This document shows positions 1-5,891 of a stretch of 6,621 nucleotides of DNA, piece by piece. Made by a program: the position numbers and the translations under genes. The stretch covers positions 1 through 6,621 of the forward strand of contig JAATFJ010000253.1 of the NCBI GenBank assembly GCA_015655255.1, written 5' to 3'. This stretch comes from Actinomycetales bacterium. GTDB taxonomy: Bacteria > Actinomycetota > Actinomycetes > Actinomycetales > Microbacteriaceae. A model generated the notes under the pieces. It made no database searches, was not told where the DNA came from, and saw only the letters and a list, made by a program, of their open reading frames with translations. Numbering within the stretch: position 1 is the stretch's first letter; each line of letters opens with the position of its first letter.

Positions 1-117
1 CCACGTCAACGACGTGACACCCAGCACCGAGAACTACACCACCCCAGGGGACGTCACCGCGGTCGCCGCTACGCAGTGCGGGAGAACGCTGCCGCGCTCT
101 TCGGGCTCACGGGGTGA
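1..117 (+). pseudogene. C-terminal end of an unidentified protein, apparently frameshifted near 66-80
   Basis: From position 2 the plus strand reads a natural-looking protein tail (HVNDVTPSTENYTTPGDVTA, then VAA) with mostly G/C third positions. Past about 75 this frame turns Arg/Ser/Gly-rich and runs on antisense to the PIN toxin, which is implausible. In frame 1 the same DNA gives VRENAAALFGLTG and a stop at 115-117, a typical C-terminus ending shortly before a convergent gene. Joining the two frames needs one missing base or about five extra bases between 66 and 80. I do not recognise the family, and the rest of the gene lies outside the window. The change could be a real mutation or a sequencing indel. 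Sure that this is coding sequence, less sure of the frameshift. Confidence 0.45.
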
Positions 118-134
118 GGGTGGCTCCCCTCCCC
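111..134 (+). terminator. Possible GC-rich hairpin terminator at the end of the left-edge gene
   Basis: GGGG at 111-114 and GAGGG at 116-120 can pair with the C-rich stretch CCCTCCCC at 127-134 around a six-base loop, with a short bulge, giving about eight pairs. It overlaps the probable stop codon at 115-117 and lies between convergent genes, where a terminator is expected. There is no T-tract after it, so it is a weak call. Confidence 0.25.
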
Positions 135-169
135 TGCGTCGCGCCGATCTGTGCAACACCCGCGCCTCT

Positions 170-583
170 TCAGCTGACGACATCCTCCGCGCGGGGAGCG
201 ATCACGTCGAGCCCGGCCGCTACCGCAGCCTCGCTCAGCCGCTGGTCGTAGGTGAGGACGGCTTCCGCATCAAGTCGCATCGCGGCCTCCAGATGCAGGG
301 CGTCGAGGGTGCGCAGATAGGGCATCGGCAGGAACCCCGCGGAACGATAGGTGGCCCTGTCGAGTGCCGCGAGCGACACGCCCTCGAGAATCGCGCTGAC
401 CTTCGACTGGTCGCGCCCCTCTCTCACGGCAACGCGACGAAGCTCGGTCTCCAGCAGGTCACTCGACACCAGCCGGGCGGGCGTCCGATCGAGCCATCCC
501 ACCAGCGCTCTCGTCTCCGGCTGTGAGACCAGGAGCGCTCCGAGCGCCGATGTGTCCACATATACCAGCGGGTCGTCACTCAT
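170..583 (-). CDS. vapC: PIN-domain ribonuclease toxin (VapC family) of a type II toxin-antitoxin pair
   Basis: 137 aa, the usual size for VapC toxins, which are Mg2+-dependent RNases acting on tRNA or rRNA and silenced by their antitoxin. The PIN acidic residues are visible in order: D10 in YVDTSAL, E47 in LLETELRR, D94 in LDALHLEAA and D113 in TYDQRL. These would form the metal-binding active site, so the toxin looks intact. The ATG at 581-583 overlaps the antitoxin stop (ATGA), which indicates translational coupling in one transcript and supports the start. The target RNA cannot be read from sequence. The gene converges with the left-edge gene, leaving about 50 bp between them. Confidence 0.88.
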   Translation of the reverse strand: MSDDPLVYVDTSALGALLVSQPETRALVGWLDRTPARLVSSDLLETELRRVAVREGRDQSKVSAILEGVSLAALDRATYRSAGFLPMPYLRTLDALHLEAAMRLDAEAVLTYDQRLSEAAVAAGLDVIAPRAEDVVS

Positions 584-861
584 ACGCGATCCGCCCGCAA
601 CTCCTCGAGGATCTGCCCCATCGAGCGATCACCCTCGACCGGCTGAGGCTCCAGCGAGGCCCAACCGCCGACCCGCTTCGCCGGCCGGGCAATCGATAGC
701 GTGGGAGCCGGGGCGTCGAGAGGAACAATGCGGCCAACGGCGACGCCACGGTTGGTGAGTACGAAGGACTGTCCCTCGGCCACCGCGCGTAGGACCCGTC
801 CAGACTCGTTGCGCAACTCCCGCTGCGAAAGGCTTTCCGCCTGCCGTTCAGCCTTACTCAT
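580..861 (-). CDS. Phd/YefM-type antitoxin, partner of the PIN toxin
   Basis: 93 aa. Residues about 12-48 (SQRELRNESGRVLRAVAEG, then SFVLTNRGVAVGRIVPL) match the Phd/YefM fold, the dimerising DNA-binding half of such antitoxins. A Pro-rich linker follows, and a C-terminal helix (MGQILEELRADR, residues 81-92) would wrap the toxin. It is the first gene of the pair and its stop overlaps the toxin start by 4 nt. No Shine-Dalgarno precedes the ATG at 859-861; instead a -10 box ends 6 nt upstream, so the message is probably leaderless. By family behaviour the protein, alone or with the toxin, should repress its own promoter, and a palindrome is present there. Phd/YefM antitoxins also pair with RelE or Doc toxins; here the partner is clearly PIN. 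Confidence 0.86.
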   Translation of the reverse strand: MSKAERQAESLSQRELRNESGRVLRAVAEGQSFVLTNRGVAVGRIVPLDAPAPTLSIARPAKRVGGWASLEPQPVEGDRSMGQILEELRADRV

Positions 862-867
862 GCGGGA

Positions 868-898
868 AGTGTAGCACCCGCGCTACGCGTAGGGATAA
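868..898 (-). promoter_or_regulatory. Promoter and palindromic operator of the antitoxin-PIN toxin pair
   Basis: On the minus strand TGCTACACT (876-868) is a textbook extended -10 (TGnTAnnnT). It ends 6 nt before the antitoxin ATG, predicting transcription start at or next to the start codon. Just upstream, CTACGCGTAG at 883-892 is a perfect 10-bp palindrome, and a further GTAGC at 871-875 faces GCTAC at 882-886, giving three linked half-sites across the spacer. A TTATCC at 898-893 could serve as a weak -35. A repressor bound here would block RNA polymerase, as expected of an autoregulated toxin-antitoxin operon. The motifs are seen directly; their function is inferred. Confidence 0.6.
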
Positions 899-1108
899 GA
901 GCACCCACGGGACCACGCCCCGCTGCATGCCAACGATCAGGAGCTGCGTCTCGATGAGAGTCAAGACACCGCAGAACGCTCGACCCGGGTCCTCTGTCGA
1001 AGATTCCGCTATGAGTGCACTCTGCCTGATCCGTGGCTGTCGCTTCTCCCCACCAGCGGCTGATTCGAGAACGGGAACTCGACGACATTGCCGTCGCGCT
1101 TGCGAGCA

Positions 1109-1456
1109 CTATGGCAAGGCCAGGAAATCACGCAACCATCCATCCACTTCGCGCATCGCCTCGACATCGATCATTCCAGTCACGTCGAACAGACGTTCCC
1201 GCGTAACGGTGCGGGGCTGCTCGGTCATGGCATACGTCTCGCCGGGCAGGTTCAGGTTCTTCCCCGTGAGCTTCACGTGGTTCGGCCAGCCATGGTCGCG
1301 AGTCGTGCAGGGAACGATGATGGCAAGGGTGGCCGCTTGCTCCAGATAGAGATCGCTCGCCACCACTAATGCAGGCCTTCGACCGGCCTGCTCCCGACCA
1401 CGAACCGGGTCGAGTTCTGCCCACACCACCATGCCGCGGCCAAGCTCAGGCTTCAT
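1109..1456 (-). CDS. mazF: MazF/PemK-like mRNA interferase toxin
   Basis: 115 aa from the ATG at 1454-1456. MazF-type toxins are RNases that cut mRNA or structured RNA at short sequences. Family marks in order: RGMVVWAELDPV (first strand), GREQAGRRP with the expected catalytic Arg (R27), PCTTRDHGWPNHV with the active-site Thr (T52), and ETYAMTEQPRTVTRERL, the usual closing strand. The toxin appears intact. A GTG at 1468 would add four residues, but that codon lies within the AGGTG (1470-1466) which serves as ribosome binding site for the ATG, so the ATG is preferred. The start overlaps the end of the antitoxin frame by 11 nt, so the two were once translationally coupled. The antitoxin is frameshifted. 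Confidence 0.88.
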   Translation of the reverse strand: MKPELGRGMVVWAELDPVRGREQAGRRPALVVASDLYLEQAATLAIIVPCTTRDHGWPNHVKLTGKNLNLPGETYAMTEQPRTVTRERLFDVTGMIDVEAMREVDGWLRDFLALP

Positions 1457-1677
1457 CGGGAAGTGCACCTACGGCGAGATCCCACGAGGCGAACTCATCC
1501 CAGTACTCCGCATTAGCAGCGCAAAACGCCTGCCCGAAAGACTCCATGCGACGTCGACGCTCGTACGCATCGAGCAAGCTCTCGATCAGCCCCGCGGCCG
1601 GAAGTCCCCGCTCCTGCGCGTCACGATTGATGCGGTCCCTGAGCTGGGTGGACCACCTTGATGGTCGTCATGCTCAT
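1446..1677 (-). pseudogene. Ribbon-helix-helix antitoxin of the MazF module, frameshifted by one extra base
   Basis: Starting at the ATG at 1677 the frame reads MSMTTIKV, then drifts and stops at 1623-1621 after only 18 codons. From 1652 onward the next frame continues STQLRDRINRDAQERGLPAA, then a helix and an acidic, Trp-rich tail (EYWDEFASWD), ending at 1446. Removing one G of the GG at 1654-1653 joins them into a 76-residue protein with the typical layout: an N-terminal DNA-binding beta strand (TIKVST), two helices, and a C-terminal toxin-binding tail. This is the usual mazF-partner architecture and sits in the right place, overlapping the toxin start. As written, no product with the DNA-binding strand can be made. 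A sequencing or assembly indel is a serious alternative, since the toxin is intact. No slippery heptamer suggests programmed shifting. Confidence 0.78.
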
Positions 1678-1684
1678 GCGCAGG

Positions 1685-1717
1685 AGTATACCGATAGGTA
1701 GCCGATTTCGACTACCT
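1685..1717 (-). promoter_or_regulatory. Promoter and inverted-repeat operator of the MazF module, or terminator hairpin of the upstream gene
   Basis: Minus-strand TATACT at 1690-1685 is a near-consensus -10 ending 7 nt before the antitoxin ATG, so this message also looks leaderless. Immediately upstream, arms AGGTAGCCG (1696-1704) and CGACTACCT (1709-1717) form an inverted repeat with one mismatch in nine and a four-base centre, covering the -35 position. It fits an operator for the ribbon-helix-helix antitoxin. It also lies 11 nt after the stop of the membrane-protein gene and could fold as an RNA hairpin that ends the ychF transcript, although no T-tract follows. Both uses may hold. Confidence 0.5.
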
Positions 1718-1727
1718 CAACAGATGC

Positions 1728-2186
1728 TTAACGGCGACCGATCTCCAGGCGGTCACCGTCCACTCCTCGTTCGGCCCTGATCAACATGATGCGCGCGAGT
1801 GCGGCAGTCACCAGTGCCACCAGAGTCGCGATTCCGAGCGGCAACGGCCACCACCCGGAGCCGACGGCGACCGCGAGCGCGATCCACGGGAGCGCCGCAC
1901 CGATGGTCGCGCCGAGAGTTCCGATTCTGATCCGAGCTGAGCTACTGCGACGCAAGTCGCGATCCCGAATCGCCACAGCGACTGCTCCCCCTGTGGCTCC
2001 AGCGAGTCCCGTTCCGACTCCCAGCACGCCGCTGAGAAGTACCCAATAGACGAACCCACCCCACCCGGCCTGCGCCCGGTAGTCCGCGTTGCCGCCAAAG
2101 TAGATCGCCAGCCCCACGAGGGCACCGAGGAATGCAGATCCAGCGAGAGCCCACCCCATAGTGGATCGATAACGTCGCCAGAACAC
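1728..2186 (-). CDS. Four-helix integral membrane protein of unknown function
   Basis: 152 aa, no family recognised. Four hydrophobic segments at about residues 11-30, 44-73 (long, Gly-rich), 87-109 and 114-136 predict a polytopic membrane protein. The N-terminus (FWRRYR), the loop RDRDLRRSSSARIR and the C-terminal RAERG are positively charged; with an even helix count both ends would be cytoplasmic. No catalytic motif or signal peptide is seen. The GTG start at 2184-2186 is supported by GGGGAGG four bases upstream; an internal ATG at codon 10 lacks such a site. The start lies 18 bp behind the ychF stop, so it is probably the second gene of that transcript. A role linked to YchF is not implied. 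Confidence 0.7.
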   Translation of the reverse strand: MFWRRYRSTMGWALAGSAFLGALVGLAIYFGGNADYRAQAGWGGFVYWVLLSGVLGVGTGLAGATGGAVAVAIRDRDLRRSSSARIRIGTLGATIGAALPWIALAVAVGSGWWPLPLGIATLVALVTAALARIMLIRAERGVDGDRLEIGRR

Positions 2187-2190
2187 TCGG

Positions 2191-2197
2191 CCTCCCC
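2191..2197 (-). promoter_or_regulatory. Ribosome binding site that fixes the GTG start of the membrane protein
   Basis: Minus-strand GGGGAGG, four bases before the GTG at 2186, in the 18-bp gap after ychF. It decides for the GTG over the ATG nine codons further in. Confidence 0.55.
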
Positions 2198-2204
2198 AGA
2201 TCCG

Positions 2205-3278
<1,074 letters not shown>

Positions 3279-3286
3279 GGGTCACG

Positions 3287-3292
3287 AGTCTA
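3287..3292 (-). promoter_or_regulatory. -10 box of the ychF promoter
   Basis: Minus-strand TAGACT (TAnnnT pattern) ends 8 nt before the GTG of ychF, placing transcription start at or within a base or two of the start codon. The -35 position falls in the C/G-run tract at 3301-3320 and has no TTGACA-like hexamer. Confidence 0.5.
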
Positions 3293-3300
3293 CCGGCGCG

Positions 3301-3320
3301 CCCCTCCCCTCCCGCGCCCC
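3301..3320 (-). other. G-run tract with G-quadruplex potential upstream of ychF
   Basis: On the minus strand, runs of 4, 3, 4 and 4 G (at 3320-3317, 3313-3311, 3309-3306 and 3304-3301) are separated by 3, 1 and 1 bases, fitting the classic four-run quadruplex pattern. Two more GGGG runs (3333-3330, 3346-3343) lie just upstream. The tract covers the expected -35 region of ychF. Whether it folds or matters is unknown; the composition is also what a GC-rich repeat tract would give. Confidence 0.45.
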
Positions 3321-3360
3321 GCCGCCGCACCCCGCCGCCGCGCCCCGCCGCCGCACTCCG
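3315..3360. repeat. 13-bp tandem repeat, three copies plus a partial fourth
   Basis: The unit CRCCCCGCCGCCG occurs at 3315-3327, 3328-3340 and 3341-3353, with R being G, A, G in turn; a degenerate partial copy (CACTCCG) follows at 3354-3360. It lies in the divergent gap between ychF and the exonuclease gene. Such short arrays usually arise by polymerase slippage and vary between strains. Confidence 0.75.
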
Positions 3361-3422
3361 TGTATGTGGCGCGTATCGACGGATTCTCGACTCGAAGACG
3401 GCGGAAAGCGCCACATAGACGG
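3358..3422. repeat. 65-bp imperfect palindromic element with 15-bp inverted ends
   Basis: CCGTGTATGTGGCGC at 3358-3372 is matched in inverted orientation at 3408-3422 (GCGCCACATAGACGG), 14 of 15 positions agreeing and the inner ten perfect. The 35-bp centre keeps partial inverted similarity, so the whole can fold as a long stem. It is less C-rich than the tract before it and sits between divergent genes, so it is not an ordinary terminator. It resembles a REP-like or MITE-like intergenic palindrome; alternatively it is a two-sided regulator site. No reading frame runs through it convincingly. Confidence 0.65.
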
Positions 3423-3436
3423 GAAAGGGCGGAGGG

Positions 3437-3442
3437 AAGGAG
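3437..3442 (+). promoter_or_regulatory. Ribosome binding site for the longer exonuclease start
   Basis: AAGGAG with an eight-base spacer to the ATG at 3451. It lies in a purine-rich stretch, so it may be fortuitous; if so the GTG at 3511 is the start. Confidence 0.4.
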
Positions 3443-3450
3443 ACGCGGGA

Positions 3451-4101
3451 ATGCGCGGCAGCGCGGCGCGTCCTCTGGCGCACCGGGTCGCCGAGGAGCA
3501 GAGTGAACGGGTGCCTGTGGACTTCACCGCGATCGACTTCGAGACGGCGAACTCCAGCCCCGCATCGGCATGCTCCGTCGGGCTGGTTCGCGTGAGAGAC
3601 GGCGAGGTCGTCGCCACGACAGGTTGGCTCATCCGCCCGCCCGCAGGGCACGACGACTTCCAGGAGTGGAACATCCGCATCCACGGCATCCAACCGGAGG
3701 ATGTCGCCGACGCCGCCACCTGGCCCGCGCAGTTCGACCGGCTGTGCGCCTTCGCGGGAGCGGATGTGCTCGTCGCCCACAACGCCGGCTTCGACCTCAG
3801 CGTGCTGCGCAAGAGTTCCGAGGTGACCGGGCTCGTCTGCCCGCCCTACCGCTCGCTATGCAGCCTGCAGGTCGCCCGCAAGGTCTACGACCTCGACTCC
3901 TATCGCCTCCCGAAGGCTGCCGCCGCGGCGGGCTTCGGTGAGTTCCCCCACCACGATGCCCTGGCCGACGCCCGCGCGTGCGCACAGATCCTCATCGATG
4001 CGGCCCGCCGCACGCGCGTGGCAGATGTGGATGCGCTCGCCCGCGCCGTCGGCGTGCAGGTCGTCGATCCTCCCGCACCCGCGCAGGCCGCCGTCGCCTG
4101 A
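3451..4101 (+). CDS. DnaQ-like 3'-5' exonuclease (DEDDh family)
   Basis: 216 aa from the ATG at 3451. Proteins of this fold remove nucleotides from 3' ends using two metal ions. The DEDDh residues are present: D29 and E31 in AIDFETAN, D115 in AHNAGFD, and H168 with D173 in HHDALAD; the family-typical IHGI is at 77-80. It is a single-domain enzyme, without the BRCT or helicase partners some relatives have, so it is probably a stand-alone repair or RNA-trimming nuclease rather than the polymerase III proofreader. The ATG has AAGGAG eight bases upstream. Conserved sequence begins only near residue 22 (PVDFTAIDF), so the GTG at 3511, with GAGGAG twelve bases upstream, is a real alternative giving 196 aa. 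Transcribed divergently from ychF and convergent with the XRE-cupin gene. Confidence 0.9.
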   Translation: MRGSAARPLAHRVAEEQSERVPVDFTAIDFETANSSPASACSVGLVRVRDGEVVATTGWLIRPPAGHDDFQEWNIRIHGIQPEDVADAATWPAQFDRLCAFAGADVLVAHNAGFDLSVLRKSSEVTGLVCPPYRSLCSLQVARKVYDLDSYRLPKAAAAAGFGEFPHHDALADARACAQILIDAARRTRVADVDALARAVGVQVVDPPAPAQAAVA

Positions 4102-4120
4102 GGACTGTGCGCCGCCTCAG
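4098..4120. terminator. Possible bidirectional hairpin between convergent genes
   Basis: CTGAGG (4098-4103) and CCTCAG (4115-4120) can pair over an 11-base loop. The arms contain the stop codons of the exonuclease (4099-4101) and of the XRE-cupin gene (4117-4119), which are only 15 bp apart. There is no T-tract on either side, so termination here is only suggested by position. Confidence 0.3.
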
Positions 4121-4713
4121 TCGGCCGTCGGCCGGAATCCGGAGAGGTGGATCCGCTCCCCGCTGCTGTTGAAGATCGACAGCACCTCCAGGGGCGATAT
4201 GCCGAGTGCGGCGACGCCGTGCGGGATGCGCGTGTCGAACTCCGCCGCCTCGCCCTCTTCGACGATCACCTCCCGATCGCCCAGTACGATGCGTGCCCGC
4301 CCGCGGAGCACATAGATCCACTCGTAGCCGTCGTGGCTGCGCGTGCGCAGCGGCTCCTTCGTGGGATTCATCGTCATCTTGAACGTCTGGATCGGCGCCG
4401 ACTCGGGCGACAGATACTCCACGACGAGGTTCGGGAACCGCCGGGTCCGCGAGTGCACCCGCGGATCCGGCGCCTTCCACATGAGCAGATCGTCGAGGCC
4501 GATGCGGAGCGCGCGCGTGATCGGGATGAGCAGCTCCAGATTCGGCGCGCGCTTCCCCGCCTCCAACCGCGAGAGGGTGGAGGCGGAGATCTCCGTCGCC
4601 TCAGCGAGCGCTTCCAGGGTGAGGTCTCGTTTCAGGCGCGCCGCACGCAACCGCGGGCCGATCTCGCTGAGGACGGCTGTGGTCGTCAGTGAACCGCTTT
4701 GCTGTTCCGGCAT
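4117..4713 (-). CDS. XRE-family transcriptional regulator with C-terminal cupin sensor domain
   Basis: 198 aa. Residues about 18-76 form an XRE/Cro helix-turn-helix (RLRAARLKRDLTLEALAEAT, then SASTLSRLEAGKRAPNLELL). Residues about 107-185 form a cupin barrel (SHDGYEWIYVLRGRARIVLG, then EEGEAAEFDTRIPHGV). In the metal motif, H127, E131 and H165 are present but the first His of HxH is R125, so metal binding may be lost or altered and the pocket may take a small organic ligand. Regulators of this SutR/PuuR-like layout usually control a nearby metabolic gene and themselves. The ATG at 4711-4713 is preceded by AAAGGAAG with almost no spacer, and by TGGTAGCAA resembling an extended -10, so a separate leaderless promoter is possible. 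It lies 34 bp behind the methyltransferase on the same strand. The ligand and target are unknown. Confidence 0.88.
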   Translation of the reverse strand: MPEQQSGSLTTTAVLSEIGPRLRAARLKRDLTLEALAEATEISASTLSRLEAGKRAPNLELLIPITRALRIGLDDLLMWKAPDPRVHSRTRRFPNLVVEYLSPESAPIQTFKMTMNPTKEPLRTRSHDGYEWIYVLRGRARIVLGDREVIVEEGEAAEFDTRIPHGVAALGISPLEVLSIFNSSGERIHLSGFRPTAD

Positions 4714-4747
4714 CTTCCTTTGCTACCACATTCCCGAAGAGGGAGCG

Positions 4748-5413
4748 TCAGCGCCGCCGATAGTGCAGCACATGATCCTCCCTGATCCCCGCCTCCCCCG
4801 CGGGCGAGACGATTTCGGTCGCGACGATCTCCGCACGGAGCGTGTCCCACTCCCCTTCGGCGAGTTCCAGGGCGGCGATCGTCTCCTCCGGCGCGAGCAC
4901 GGTGAGATCCAGCGGATGCGTCGTAAGCCCCGCAGGCAGAGCTGGATGCCACGCAGGCACGGAGTAGTGCGATGCCACGAGGAGGTCGCCGCGGGGCGCG
5001 ACGGCCGCGGCAGCCTGCCGCAGGATACGTCCGCGTTCTTCCAGCGCCGCAACGGGCGAGTGCAGGAATTGCGCGGAGACGAGGGCGAACAGGCCGAGGG
5101 GGAAGTCCGCGCCGAGATCGCGGCGCTCGAAATCGATCCGATCCGCGAGATCCGCGCGCGCGGCGTTCTCTCGCGCTGCAGCGAGCGCCACCTCGGACAC
5201 GTCGACGGCCGTGACATGCCATCCCCTCTGCGCGAGCCATAGCGCATCCGCCCCGTGTGCGCAGCCCAAGTCCAGCGCCGTCGCAGGCGTCAGATCCCCG
5301 ACCTCCGCGACGAGGAGACGGTTCGGAGCGCCCACACCGCTGCCGGAGAACCTCCCGTATAGCGCGTTCCAGAAGTTCCGCGCGACCGCCCCGTCTCCGC
5401 GCACGTCACTCAC
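4748..5413 (-). CDS. Class I SAM-dependent methyltransferase
   Basis: 221 aa. Rossmann-type methyltransferase: motif I at about 46-55 (ALDLGCAHGA), the ribose-binding acidic end of strand 2 at D71 in VTAVDVSEVAL, and D99 in FERRDLGADFP. The layout resembles the TehB/Methyltransf_25 group that acts on small molecules, with FWNALYGRFSGSG near the N-terminus as in many of that group; the substrate cannot be told. The GTG start at 5411-5413 overlaps the stop of the preceding binding-protein gene (GTGA), so the two are translationally coupled. The XRE-cupin gene follows. No tellurite or other resistance genes are in view to suggest a task. Confidence 0.87.
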   Translation of the reverse strand: MSDVRGDGAVARNFWNALYGRFSGSGVGAPNRLLVAEVGDLTPATALDLGCAHGADALWLAQRGWHVTAVDVSEVALAAARENAARADLADRIDFERRDLGADFPLGLFALVSAQFLHSPVAALEERGRILRQAAAAVAPRGDLLVASHYSVPAWHPALPAGLTTHPLDLTVLAPEETIAALELAEGEWDTLRAEIVATEIVSPAGEAGIREDHVLHYRRR

Positions 5414-5862
5414 TCCGTCGCGTCCGGCACGGCCTGGGCGACCTGTTCCAGCGCATCGATGACGCCGACGCCACCGCCCTGCGGCCCGCTTTCGTCGAGA
5501 CCGTAGACGTGTCCCTCGGTCACCGCCTGCAACTGCGGAGCCGCCGCGGCGAGCGCATCGATGGCAGCCTGCTCATCGCCGACATAGTTGACGAAGACGA
5601 GGTCCGGCGCCATGGACAGCGCTTCTTCGCTGCTGAGCTCGACGAACGCCGACGGCAGATCGGCGAACTGGTTCTTCACGCCGAGCGCGTCCGCGATGGC
5701 GGAGATCGGATACCCGCCAACCGCGTAGTCCTTGCCTCCGGCGACCTTGAGATCGGCAATGGTCATATCGGCGCCGTCGATCGACTCGGCGGCGGCCTGC
5801 ACACGGGCACGGAGCTCGGCGTTCAGCGCATCCGGCGGCGCGATCATGTGCTCGCCCGTCAC
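5410..5862 (-). CDS. N-terminally truncated ABC-transporter substrate-binding protein (siderophore/cobalamin-type, C-terminal lobe only)
   Basis: 150 aa, about half the 300-340 aa of this binding-protein class. The sequence corresponds to the C-terminal lobe: a helix (LNAELRARVQAAAESIDGAD), then YAVGGYPISAIADALGVKNQ, a stretch with SSEEALSMAPDLVFVNYVG, TEGHVYGLDESGP and a final helix. The signal peptide, lipobox and first lobe are missing, and I find no remnant of them upstream to 6093. No permease or ATPase gene is in the window. The GTG at 5860-5862 has AAGGGG six bases upstream; the ATG at 5845-5847 is an alternative. As it stands it should stay in the cytoplasm and cannot close a two-lobed ligand cleft, so it is probably a decayed remnant or a repurposed domain. 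Ligand unknown: iron chelates, cobalamin and coenzyme F420 precursors are all handled by relatives. Confidence 0.7.
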   Translation of the reverse strand: MTGEHMIAPPDALNAELRARVQAAAESIDGADMTIADLKVAGGKDYAVGGYPISAIADALGVKNQFADLPSAFVELSSEEALSMAPDLVFVNYVGDEQAAIDALAAAAPQLQAVTEGHVYGLDESGPQGGGVGVIDALEQVAQAVPDATE

Positions 5863-5876
5863 GCCTCACCCCTTAT

Positions 5877-5891
5877 CAAGAATCGTTATCG
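5877..5891. promoter_or_regulatory. Possible Zur/Fur-like metalloregulator box upstream of the truncated binding protein
   Basis: CAAGAATCGTTATCG has a well-formed centre and right half (AATCGTTATC) of the actinobacterial Zur-type palindrome, roughly TGAWAATCRTTWTCA as I remember it, agreeing at 11 of 15 positions; the left half is degenerate. It ends 15 bp before the GTG of the binding-protein fragment, a usual operator position. The match is by eye and the consensus is from memory. It could instead be an AT-rich promoter element. Confidence 0.3.

Noticed and set aside
67..888. 8-bp direct repeat CGCTACGC at 67-74 and 881-888 flanking the PIN toxin pair, possibly an insertion footprint
   Set aside because: An 8-mer repeated within a GC-rich window is expected by chance, no inverted ends accompany it, and the left copy lies inside the end of another gene.
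858..1109. Minus-strand open frame starting with GTG at the MazF stop, between the two toxin modules, and overlapping plus-strand frames
   Set aside because: Ser/Arg-rich with no recognisable motif, overlaps the antitoxin operator and start, and other frames here look equally protein-like for short stretches. A decayed gene cannot be excluded but nothing supports one.
1645..1660. Programmed ribosomal frameshift to make the antitoxin
   Set aside because: No X XXY YYZ slippery heptamer or downstream structure is seen near the junction; a simple one-base indel explains it.
883..1717. Shared GTAG/CTAC cores in the operators of the two toxin-antitoxin modules, suggesting cross-regulation
   Set aside because: The common core is only 4-5 bp and the arms, spacing and antitoxin DNA-binding folds differ.
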